A DNA stretch of 6,178 nucleotides from positions 1 to 6,178 of the forward strand of contig CALPRR020000149.1 in NCBI GenBank assembly GCA_943326025.2, written 5' to 3'. Every line of letters starts with the position of its first letter. Position 1 is the first letter of the stretch. The notes under the pieces were generated by a model. The model had not been told where the DNA came from. It was given only the letters and a program-made list of their open reading frames with translations, and made no database searches. The DNA comes from Candidatus Kuenenia stuttgartensis. Lineage in GTDB: Bacteria > Bacteroidota > Bacteroidia > Flavobacteriales_D > Crocinitomicaceae. Below, piece by piece: positions 1 through 6,176 of the stretch. A program made the translations under genes and the position numbers.

Positions 1-189
1 AGCTACACCTCCTTTTTCAATGACACCTCCTTTTTGAATAATTTTAGTGACTCCACCACCACCTTCCGCTCTTGACCATTCATCATTATTAAATAAAGAA
101 ACACCGTCTATTTGTTCTAACTTATCACAAATATATTTTTGCAGAGAATTCATTCCTTCTGCAATTGCTTCCTTATTCAAATGACTCAT
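1..189 (-). CDS. hemF: Aerobic coproporphyrinogen III oxidase, N-terminal part (cut by the window edge)
   Basis: HemF carries out the oxygen-dependent oxidative decarboxylation of coproporphyrinogen III to protoporphyrinogen IX in the cytoplasm, a late step of heme synthesis. Only the first 63 codons are present; the family is about 300 residues, so the C-terminal four fifths lie to the left of the window. The identification rests on the conserved N-terminal block: a Trp-x-Arg-x-Glu-Gly-Gly-Gly-Gly stretch at residues 38-46 (WSRAEGGGG), then VTKIIQKGGVIEKGGVA at 47-63, which matches the family pattern of a Gly-rich loop followed by G-x-V-x-E-K-G-G-V. The ATG at 187-189 gives an N-terminus (MSHLNKEAIAEG) of the usual length. 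It overlaps the last codons and stop of the upstream LysM gene by 17 nt in another frame, and no Shine-Dalgarno sequence precedes it, so its translation probably depends on the upstream gene. Family assignment is confident; full length and intactness cannot be judged here. Confidence 0.9.
   Translation of the reverse strand, partial: MSHLNKEAIAEGMNSLQKYICDKLEQIDGVSLFNNDEWSRAEGGGGVTKIIQKGGVIEKGGVA
5..35 (-). repeat. Short direct repeat inside hemF containing two Shine-Dalgarno-like sequences
   Basis: A 13-bp unit (minus strand AAAAAGGAGGTGT) occurs at 5-17 and again at 23-35, exactly 18 nt (six codons) apart and in the hemF frame. It encodes the two K-G-G-V elements in IQKGGVIEKGGVA. Each copy contains AAGGAGGTG, complementary to the 3' end of typical 16S rRNA. 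The repeat is visible in the sequence. It is most simply explained by conserved protein sequence; any effect on ribosomes is conjecture. Confidence 0.6.
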
Positions 190-1948
190 AAATCTTGATT
201 ATTTCGAAATCTTGTTGTTTTAGTATATAAACATTACCATTTTCAAAACCATTACCATTTCCTTTTTGAAACATCTCAAAGTTAGTCATCAATCCTTCAG
301 AAATTTCCTTTCCCAATAGATATTTAGAAATAAAGAAAAAAGACACATCAAATCCTTGAACTGCCATTTTGGACATATCAGAACTATAATTCTTTCTATA
401 AATCTTCATCACTTCTTTAATTGACTCATAAGAATAATTAAAGTCATTTGGAGATGGGAATTGGAAATTATATTTGTTTTTATATTCACCACTTATTTCA
501 TCGAAATTAACCCATTCTTTAGTTCCTAAAACTGATATTACACCTGTAAAATTCTTTGTACAAGAATTCAAAGTATTCATAAATTTCAAAGCTGTAGATT
601 TATCATTAGTAGGCACTACAAAATAAGTATTTAATCCTTTTTTTACATAAGCTTTTACATCTGAAACACTGATTTCAATTAATTTAGGGCGCATGCCTTT
701 TGAAGGTAAATTCAAAAATGATTGTCTGAAACTTTCATATAACAATTGATCTTTTGAATTGGTTGGCTTAACTAATACCAATTGATCTTTTAGATTAAGT
801 GATAAAAGGTATTTTGCAGCACCTTCCATTAATGTCATATCTGATGGAACAGAAGAATAAACAAATTGATTATTCTTTAATATTGTTGCATTTGAAGCAA
901 CAGGACATACAAAACGCACTTTGTTTTTCTTGCACCATTCAGCTACAAGTCCCATTTTATCTGGAAACAAGGGACCAATCACCATATCCATTGAAGCGAA
1001 TTCTTTTTTATTTAAGATTGATTTCACTGAAGCTGAATCATTTTTTGCATCATAAATAAATAATTTTGCTTTGAATCCTAGACTTTCTAATGAATCCAAT
1101 GCAATTTTTGCCCCCATATAAAACTCTGTTGCATAATCCGAAACAGCTTTATTAGCTCCTTCGGGTTTATCTAAATAAAACGGCAACAATAAAGCAATGG
1201 AGTACTCATCTTTCTTTTTAAATAAGAGTGTAGAATCAACCGTTCTTGATACTATTGTTTTAATTTCCCTAACTTCTAACTGTTGAAACTTTTCATTTCG
1301 AATAGGAATTTTAATTACATCACCATTTTTTATTTTGGTATTCTTTAACCCATTGATTTTTTGAATATCTGCAACTGGAACCATGAAACGTTTAGAAATA
1401 CTATACATCGTTTCATGTGCTAAAACTACATGCTCAATAATTGTATCTGAAAAAACAACATTTAATTCTTTACCTGAACTTGTCTTAACGTTTGTATTTG
1501 TAGGTAATTTCTCTTCTACATGATCTGATTCAGGAATTGTCAAAACTTGACCAACTTTCACTCCATTTTCAGTCCCGGGATTTGCTTCTACCAATTCCTC
1601 CAAATTTACTCCAAACTTTTTTGAAATACCAAACAATGTTTCTTGAGGTAGAACTGTATACGTTTTGGTTTCACCTTTAATTTCATTTGGTTTAACCGTT
1701 GAAACAGCAATTGGAATTAATAATTTTTGACCTTCTTTCACACCATTCTCAACACCTGGATTTGAACTTACAATATCTTCTACAGGAACATTGTAAATAG
1801 AATGAATCCCCCAAAGTGTATTTCCAGCTTGAACAAAATGAACATAATATTTTTTACCATCTTTCACTTCTACTTCAGCATCTTTAGGTTGCGCAAAAAG
1901 CGACATAGCTGAACATAAAAAGAACAGAATTAAACTATATTTTATCAT
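173..1948 (-). CDS. Secreted protein with three LysM domains and a PBP1-like (periplasmic binding protein fold) domain
   Basis: The 591-residue protein begins with a Sec signal peptide (MIKYSLILFFLCSAMSLFAQ, cleavage probably near residue 19-20; Cys12 is preceded by Phe-Phe-Leu, which is not a lipobox, so it is probably not a lipoprotein). Three LysM modules follow at about 35-79, 96-139 and 172-216, each with the ET/NT-L/M-x-x-I-S/H pattern and a closing G-x-x-L/I-x-I-P; LysM binds N-acetylglucosamine-containing glycans, chiefly peptidoglycan. From about 249 to the C-terminus is a region resembling type 1 periplasmic binding proteins of the Leu/Ile/Val receptor kind: IALLLPFYLD, then FYMGAKIALDSL, LFIYDAKND, a VIGPLF motif near 323-328 and a VCPVASN strand at 347-353. 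No ABC transporter genes lie next to it. It sits 41 nt downstream of guaA and overlaps hemF by 17 nt, so it is probably co-transcribed with both. The start ATG at 1946-1948 places the signal peptide at the N-terminus; A-rich sequence instead of a Shine-Dalgarno precedes it. The exact ligand and role are unknown; a peptidoglycan-bound sensor or synthase regulator is inference. Confidence 0.85.
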   Translation of the reverse strand: MIKYSLILFFLCSAMSLFAQPKDAEVEVKDGKKYYVHFVQAGNTLWGIHSIYNVPVEDIVSSNPGVENGVKEGQKLLIPIAVSTVKPNEIKGETKTYTVLPQETLFGISKKFGVNLEELVEANPGTENGVKVGQVLTIPESDHVEEKLPTNTNVKTSSGKELNVVFSDTIIEHVVLAHETMYSISKRFMVPVADIQKINGLKNTKIKNGDVIKIPIRNEKFQQLEVREIKTIVSRTVDSTLLFKKKDEYSIALLLPFYLDKPEGANKAVSDYATEFYMGAKIALDSLESLGFKAKLFIYDAKNDSASVKSILNKKEFASMDMVIGPLFPDKMGLVAEWCKKNKVRFVCPVASNATILKNNQFVYSSVPSDMTLMEGAAKYLLSLNLKDQLVLVKPTNSKDQLLYESFRQSFLNLPSKGMRPKLIEISVSDVKAYVKKGLNTYFVVPTNDKSTALKFMNTLNSCTKNFTGVISVLGTKEWVNFDEISGEYKNKYNFQFPSPNDFNYSYESIKEVMKIYRKNYSSDMSKMAVQGFDVSFFFISKYLLGKEISEGLMTNFEMFQKGNGNGFENGNVYILKQQDFEIIKIYESFE

Positions 1949-1989
1949 TATTTGTTTATTTTAAGAATGTCAATCAAGAATTATGTCTA

Positions 1990-3522
1990 TTACTCCCACT
2001 CAATTGTTGCTGGTGGTTTTGAGCTAATATCATATGTTACTCGGTTAATACCTTTCACTTGGTTAATGATTTTGTTCGAAATTTTAGCTAAAAACTCATA
2101 CGGTAAATGACACCAATCTGCTGTCATTCCATCTGTAGAACTAACAGCTCTCAAAGCAACAGCATTTTCATATGTACGTTCATCTCCCATTACACCAACT
2201 GATTGAACTGGTAAAAAGATAGCACCTGCTTGCCAAACATCGTTATATAAACCATCTTCTTTCAAGCTAGAAATGAAAATATGATCTACTTCTTGTAAAA
2301 TTCTTACTTTTTCAGCTGTTACTTCACCTAGAATACGAATTCCCAAACCTGGACCAGGGAAAGGATGTCTATTTAAAATCGCATCAGCAATATTTAATGA
2401 TCTACCTACTCTTCTTACTTCGTCTTTGAACAATAAACGTAATGGTTCAACAACTTGTAATTTCATATAATCAGGTAATCCACCAACATTATGATGTGAC
2501 TTAATAGTTTGAGAAGGTCCTCCATTTACAGATACAGACTCAATTACATCCGGATAAATAGTCCCTTGACCTAACCATTTTGCATCTTCAACTAATTTAG
2601 ATTCTTCGTCAAAAACATCAACGAAAACTTTACCAATAGCTTTTCTTTTTAATTCAGGATCAGTTAATCCACTCAAAGCAGAGTAGAATTTAGAAGAAGC
2701 ATCAACTCCTTTTACATTCAAGCCCATTCCTTTATATGACTCTAAAACTGATTCAAATTCATTTTTACGCAACAATCCATTATCTACGAAAATACAATGA
2801 AGATTTGATCCAATTGCTTTATGTAATAATACTGCAGCAACAGATGAATCAACACCACCTGATAAACCTAGAATAACTTTATCTGTTCCGATTTTTGCTT
2901 TTAATTCTTCAACTGTAGAATCTACAAATGAATCTGGCGTCCAGCTTTGAGAACATTCACAAATATCAACGATAAAATTTTTCAAAAGCGTTGCACCTTC
3001 TAATGAGTGATAAACCTCTGGGTGAAACTGAATACCATATGTTTTTTCTCCTTGTACATGATATCCAGCTACTTCAACATCTGAAGTACTTGCAATGATT
3101 TCATAATGAGAAGGAACTTTTTTAATTGTATCTCCATGTGACATCCACACTTGAGAGCCATTCGTCATTCCTTTTGTTAATTCGTGTGATTCATTTACGA
3201 AAGAAAGATTTGCTCTACCGTATTCTCTGATTGTTGATGGCAAAACTTCACCACCATAGTTTAAAGACAAATATTGAGCACCAAAACAAACTCCCAATAA
3301 TGGAAATTTACCTTTAATTTCAGACAAATCAGGTTTAGGAGCATTCTCATCTCTTGTTGAAAAAGGACTTCCTGATAATACTACACCTTTAATATTCTCT
3401 GTTAAAGTTGGAACTTTATTCCAAGGATGAATTTCACAATAAACATTTAACTCTCTTACTCTTCTAGCAATCAATTGAGTATATTGGGATCCAAAATCTA
3501 AAATTAAAATCATTTCTTTCAT
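1990..3522 (-). CDS. guaA: GMP synthase (glutamine-hydrolysing)
   Basis: GuaA makes GMP from XMP, ATP and glutamine in the cytoplasm, the last step of de novo guanine nucleotide synthesis. The 510-residue length is typical for the two-domain bacterial enzyme. The N-terminal class I glutamine amidotransferase (about 4-190) shows LILDFGSQYTQLIARRVRE, the nucleophile Cys79 in GVCFGAQY and the His167/Glu169 pair in FHPEV. The ATP pyrophosphatase domain (from about 205) carries the PP-loop SGGVDSS at 221-227, LGQGTIYPDVIES at 317-329 and KSHHNVGG at 341-348. The C-terminal dimerisation domain has RHPFPGPGLGIRI at 385-397 and ends in the hallmark DISSKPPATIEWE. All expected catalytic elements are present. 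Two ATGs are possible: 3522 or, three codons later, 3513; a TAnnTTTG box ends only 4 nt before the first, so a nearly leaderless transcript is likely and the second ATG is a real alternative. It heads a probable unit with the LysM/PBP1 gene and hemF. Confidence 0.98.
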   Translation of the reverse strand: MKEMILILDFGSQYTQLIARRVRELNVYCEIHPWNKVPTLTENIKGVVLSGSPFSTRDENAPKPDLSEIKGKFPLLGVCFGAQYLSLNYGGEVLPSTIREYGRANLSFVNESHELTKGMTNGSQVWMSHGDTIKKVPSHYEIIASTSDVEVAGYHVQGEKTYGIQFHPEVYHSLEGATLLKNFIVDICECSQSWTPDSFVDSTVEELKAKIGTDKVILGLSGGVDSSVAAVLLHKAIGSNLHCIFVDNGLLRKNEFESVLESYKGMGLNVKGVDASSKFYSALSGLTDPELKRKAIGKVFVDVFDEESKLVEDAKWLGQGTIYPDVIESVSVNGGPSQTIKSHHNVGGLPDYMKLQVVEPLRLLFKDEVRRVGRSLNIADAILNRHPFPGPGLGIRILGEVTAEKVRILQEVDHIFISSLKEDGLYNDVWQAGAIFLPVQSVGVMGDERTYENAVALRAVSSTDGMTADWCHLPYEFLAKISNKIINQVKGINRVTYDISSKPPATIEWE

Positions 3523-3526
3523 ATCG

Positions 3527-3555
3527 CAAAGATAAGAGTAATATGTTTCTTTAAA
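3527..3555 (-). promoter_or_regulatory. Putative Bacteroidota-type promoter of guaA
   Basis: On the minus strand TATCTTTG (3534-3527) matches the Bacteroidota -7 consensus TAnnTTTG exactly. A TTTA (3555-3552), one mismatch from the -33 element TTTG, lies 17 nt upstream, within the usual spacing. A -7 box here would put the transcription start at about 3524-3522, that is at or just before the first ATG. I found no comparable TAnnTTTG in the other intergenic gaps of the window. The motif match is seen; promoter activity is inferred. Confidence 0.6.
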
Positions 3556-3566
3556 GTTGATTTTTT

Positions 3567-3590
3567 AAGAAAACTTTAATTTTTTTAAAG
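3567..3590 (-). terminator. Weak AT-rich hairpin with T-rich tail after the SIMPL gene
   Basis: On the minus strand CTTTAA (3590-3585) and TTAAAG (3579-3574) form a perfect 6-bp inverted repeat around an A5 loop, followed by TTTTCTT (3573-3567). It lies 37 nt after the SIMPL stop codon and before the guaA promoter, where a terminator would be expected. The stem has a single G-C pair, so it would be unstable; the same bases may be a protein-binding site or chance in AT-rich DNA. Confidence 0.25.
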
Positions 3591-3626
3591 GTTAATAAGT
3601 TAATAAACTGAATAGATTTATACTAT

Positions 3627-4358
3627 TTAATCTACTTGATATTCTAGTTTCATTGTAATATTTGCCTTTTTTCGCTTAGAAGAAGTATTAAAAGATCCTC
3701 CCCAGGAATAATCTTCAGAAGAAATTTGAGCAACAATTTGAAACACTCCCATATTTGCTTTTTTCAACTTCCCTAGTTTTCCTCCTGAATTTTGAGCAAT
3801 TTTTTCAGCACGTTTTAAAGCATCTTTTGTTGCTTCTGAAATCATCTCTAATTTCAATTCCGATAATTTCGTGTAGTAATATTGAGGATTATTTGAATAA
3901 AACTCTACACCAGAATTAATCAATTCACTTACTTGTCTTGAAACTTCTTCAATTTTATTAACTTCATTCGATTCTATTTCAACATATTGCTCCAACTTAT
4001 ATCCTGTAAAAACTTGTTCATTCGTATTTCTCACTTGATCATAATATGTGTCAAATTCTTTATTGATTGTAATAGAAGTAAACACAATGTTTTTAGGATC
4101 CACCCCTTTACCAACTAAATATTTTTGAATATAAGCCCTATCTTCATTTAGGTTAGCATAAGCTTCTTTCAAATTTAAACTTTTACGAGTAAACGAACCA
4201 CTCCAAACGATTAAATCCGAAACAAATGATTTTTCACCTAATCCTGTTACAGAAATTGTATCACCACTATGATTTTTTGATTTGTATCCGTTTGATAAAA
4301 TAACAGCAGTAATAATGATTGAAACTGCAATGATGATTTGACTTAAATACGATTTCAT
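3627..4358 (-). CDS. Membrane-anchored SIMPL (DUF541) domain protein
   Basis: This 243-residue protein has one hydrophobic segment near its N-terminus (residues about 5-22, YLSQIIIAVSIIITAVIL) that should act as an uncleaved membrane anchor or signal, followed by a SIMPL domain from about residue 33 to the end. Family features include the opening strand DTISVTGLGEKSFVSDLIVWSG, the GVDPKNIVFTSITI segment, and ATKDALKRAEKIAQNSGGKLG at about 176-196, the typical A-x-x-RA-x-x-IA-x-x-x-G-x-x-LG region. SIMPL proteins are mostly periplasmic or envelope-associated and of poorly defined biochemical function; some have been linked to stress resistance or signalling. I chose the ATG at 4356-4358; an in-frame TTG at 4386-4388 would add ten residues (MYCYKLIFIK) and is less likely because the ATG version gives a normal anchor. 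It follows the sirtuin gene by 60 nt in the same direction, with no clear promoter between, and ends 104 nt before guaA. The specific role here is unknown. Confidence 0.85.
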   Translation of the reverse strand: MKSYLSQIIIAVSIIITAVILSNGYKSKNHSGDTISVTGLGEKSFVSDLIVWSGSFTRKSLNLKEAYANLNEDRAYIQKYLVGKGVDPKNIVFTSITINKEFDTYYDQVRNTNEQVFTGYKLEQYVEIESNEVNKIEEVSRQVSELINSGVEFYSNNPQYYYTKLSELKLEMISEATKDALKRAEKIAQNSGGKLGKLKKANMGVFQIVAQISSEDYSWGGSFNTSSKRKKANITMKLEYQVD

Positions 4359-4360
4359 TT

Positions 4361-4380
4361 TTATAAATATTAGTTTATAA
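4361..4380 (-). repeat. AT-only inverted repeat directly before the SIMPL start codon
   Basis: A perfect 7-bp inverted repeat, TTATAAA and TTTATAA around a six-base spacer, ends 2 nt before the ATG at 4358. As RNA it would be a weak all-A-U hairpin in the leader; as DNA it could be a dyad operator. It lies in very AT-rich sequence where such repeats arise by chance, so no function is claimed. Confidence 0.2.
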
Positions 4381-4418
4381 CAATACAACTAAAATCAAGC
4401 CAAAAAATTATACTATTT

Positions 4419-5114
4419 TTAAATTAAATTTCTAAAGAGTTCTTCCATTCCTCCGATTGCAGTTTGTTGAAGAACTTTCACTCTTTTCGAACCTAATGAA
4501 TGAGAAACAGAATTAGGATCAATCAATATCAGTTGACATTTTTCAGTAACATATGAAGGGATTTCATTTGCTGGATATACTTGTAAAGATGTACCAATAA
4601 TAACGCAAATATCACATTCCATAACATATCGAATAGCTTCATCAATTTTGGAATCTTCTAACATTTCTCCAAACCAAACAATATGTGGCCTTAATTGGCT
4701 TCCTTTTTGACACTTATCATTTAAATGAATGGATTCTGTACATTTATAAATCAGCTTTGAATCTATCGTTGATCTTGATTTCATCAATTCGCCATGTAAG
4801 TGTATAATTTTAGACGAACCTGCTCGCTCGTGTAAATCATCTACATTTTGTGTAACCACAACAACGTTATAAAACTGTTCCAACAGCGCTATCAATTCAT
4901 GCGCTTTATTTGGCTTTGCAGCTTTACATTGTTCTCTTCTTAAATTATAAAAATCAAGAACTAATGAAGGATTCTTAAGCCAAGCTTGAGGCGTGCAAAC
5001 ATCTTCTATTTTATAATTATTCCACAAACCATCTTTACTTTCTCGAAAAGTTTGCAAACCACTTTCTGCAGAAACACCAGCACCAGTGAAAAACACGATT
5101 GACTTTCGTTTCAT
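4419..5114 (-). CDS. cobB: Sirtuin, NAD-dependent protein deacylase (CobB/SIRT5-like) without the Cys4 zinc site
   Basis: Sirtuins remove acyl groups from lysines in cytoplasmic proteins, consuming NAD and releasing nicotinamide. The 231-residue protein contains the full NAD-binding and catalytic set: GAGVSAESG at 11-19 followed by TFR, TQNVDDLH at 88-95, the catalytic His107 in HLHGEL, LRPHIVWFGE at 141-150 and GTSLQVYPA at 174-182. Tyr56 and Arg59 (FYNLRRE) match the Y-x-x-R pair that in SIRT5 and E. coli CobB recognises negatively charged acyl groups, so desuccinylase or demalonylase activity is possible. The region between HLHGEL and LRPH, where sirtuins usually have two C-x-x-C pairs, is short and has only two single cysteines (125 and 135), so the structural zinc site appears to be lost or changed. 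I chose the ATG at 5112-5114; a TTG at 5121-5123 would add three residues. It starts 12 nt after the sbcC stop and is probably co-transcribed with it. The symbol is by family; target proteins are unknown. Confidence 0.9.
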   Translation of the reverse strand: MKRKSIVFFTGAGVSAESGLQTFRESKDGLWNNYKIEDVCTPQAWLKNPSLVLDFYNLRREQCKAAKPNKAHELIALLEQFYNVVVVTQNVDDLHERAGSSKIIHLHGELMKSRSTIDSKLIYKCTESIHLNDKCQKGSQLRPHIVWFGEMLEDSKIDEAIRYVMECDICVIIGTSLQVYPANEIPSYVTEKCQLILIDPNSVSHSLGSKRVKVLQQTAIGGMEELFRNLI

Positions 5115-5126
5115 AGAAATCAATTT

Positions 5127-6176
5127 TTAAGCTTCAATCTCTATCGAACTATATCCTGCAGAAGTTCGGTTGAGTTTAATTTTTGTTCCAATTCGCTCTT
5201 TTAATTCTCCCACATGCGAAATTATACCAATTGATTTATTTGACGTGTTTTGCATATGTTCTAAAATGGTTATCGCTTGATCCAACGATTCAGGATCCAG
5301 CGTTCCAAAGCCTTCATCTATAAATAATGATTCAATATTGATGTTTTTAGCTGCCAAATCAGATAAACCAAATGCAAGCGCTAAACTCAACTTAAAAGTT
5401 TCACCTCCTGATAATGAAGTTACCGCTCGCTGAGTTGACCCCATATAGGTATCAATAACTTTCAACGCATCTGATTCTCCATCAACCTCCATTAAATAAC
5501 GATCTGAAAAAGCAATCAATCGTTTGTTTCCAAATTCTACTAATTGTTTCAACGTTAAATCTTGAACAAAATTGGAGAACTTTTTTCCTTGAGCATCACC
5601 TATTAAAAGATTCATTTTTGACCATAATGCCAAATCTTTATTCAAACGATCTAAAATCAATTGATTTTCTTGTTGCTTCACTCTATTTTCTTGATCGATC
5701 TCTAATTGTTTATTTAATTCCCAAATCTCTTTTTTTATTATTTCGACTGAATCCGAAAGTGATTGGATCTGAATTACCAGTTCATCTAATGTAATCGATT
5801 CATCATTTTTTAGCAAAGCTTCATTTAATTCTTTCTCAACTAATTCTGAATTGGTTTTTAAAGCAACTTCTTTTTCCGATAATGCTTTTAATCGTTCTCT
5901 ATATTGATTGGCTGTTCCTTCTTCTAAAATTTTGGATTCTAACTCTTCAATTTCGTTTAAACCTTGAATTTTGATTTCAGATAATAACTTTTCTGATATT
6001 GATTCTTGGTTTTGTTTTAAAACTTCTAAATGATTCGTGTTCTTTTCGAGTGATTCTTTCGTGATTGTGATTTTAGTTTGATATGAGTTCCATTTTTCAA
6101 TTAATTTATTCGTATCTAAATTGATATCCACCCCACTATATTTCTCTAATCTTTTTGTTTGAATTTCACTTAACTC
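5127..6176 (-). CDS. sbcC: SbcC-type exonuclease subunit, C-terminal part (cut by the window edge)
   Basis: SbcC is the SMC-like ATPase of the SbcCD (Mre11-Rad50 type) nuclease that processes DNA ends, hairpins and cruciforms. The frame is open to the right edge, so the visible 349 residues are only the C-terminal arm and ATPase lobe of a protein that normally exceeds 1000 residues; the in-frame GTG at 6129-6131 is an internal codon, preceded by ELSEIQTKRLEKYSG. Most of the first 180 or so residues are charged, heptad-like helix (long coiled coil). The ABC signature LSGGET lies at 5414-5397 and the Walker B/D-loop SLFIDEGFGTLD at 5330-5295, followed by the IGIISHVGELKERI switch-histidine region typical of SbcC. 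No C-x-x-C zinc hook is seen here; it would be expected further upstream. The Walker A motif is also outside the window. The gene for its nuclease partner SbcD is often next to sbcC and may lie to the right. The sirtuin gene follows after 12 nt. Confidence 0.93.
   Translation of the reverse strand, partial: ELSEIQTKRLEKYSGVDINLDTNKLIEKWNSYQTKITITKESLEKNTNHLEVLKQNQESISEKLLSEIKIQGLNEIEELESKILEEGTANQYRERLKALSEKEVALKTNSELVEKELNEALLKNDESITLDELVIQIQSLSDSVEIIKKEIWELNKQLEIDQENRVKQQENQLILDRLNKDLALWSKMNLLIGDAQGKKFSNFVQDLTLKQLVEFGNKRLIAFSDRYLMEVDGESDALKVIDTYMGSTQRAVTSLSGGETFKLSLALAFGLSDLAAKNINIESLFIDEGFGTLDPESLDQAITILEHMQNTSNKSIGIISHVGELKERIGTKIKLNRTSAGYSSIEIEA

Noticed and set aside
202..208. Cys12 of the LysM protein as a lipoprotein attachment site.
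   Set aside because: The preceding residues (Phe-Phe-Leu) do not form a lipobox, and a normal signal peptidase I site occurs later near Ala19-Gln20. (The Cys codon itself lies near 1915, at the other end of this gene.)
799..1059. An 86-codon open frame on the plus strand.
   Set aside because: It lies wholly antisense to the LysM/PBP1 gene, has no recognisable domain, and is the kind of frame that arises opposite AT-rich coding sequence.
1945..1973. Perfect TTGACA (1973-1968, minus strand) with a TAATGA 17 nt downstream, resembling a sigma-70 promoter before the LysM gene.
   Set aside because: The -10-like element overlaps the ATG, so transcription would start inside the gene, and Bacteroidota primary promoters use TTTG/TAnnTTTG rather than this consensus. 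Co-transcription with guaA is simpler.
3618..4417. The same 10-mer (AATAGTATAA on the minus strand) directly after the stop codons of both the SIMPL gene (3618-3627) and the sirtuin gene (4408-4417).
   Set aside because: It is striking in position, but ten A/T-rich bases recur easily in this composition and there is no hairpin or other structure attached to it.
6129..6131. GTG as the start codon of the right-hand gene.
   Set aside because: The frame stays open to the window edge with 15 more codons, and SbcC is far longer than the 334 codons from this point, so it is an internal Val codon.
4419..6176. SIR2 protein next to a large coiled-coil ATPase, considered as an NAD-depleting antiphage defence pair.
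   Set aside because: The SIR2 protein has the full catalytic and acyl-recognition features of a CobB-type deacylase, and the ATPase has the SbcC-specific C-terminal motifs. Housekeeping functions explain both, and no mobile or defence genes are nearby.
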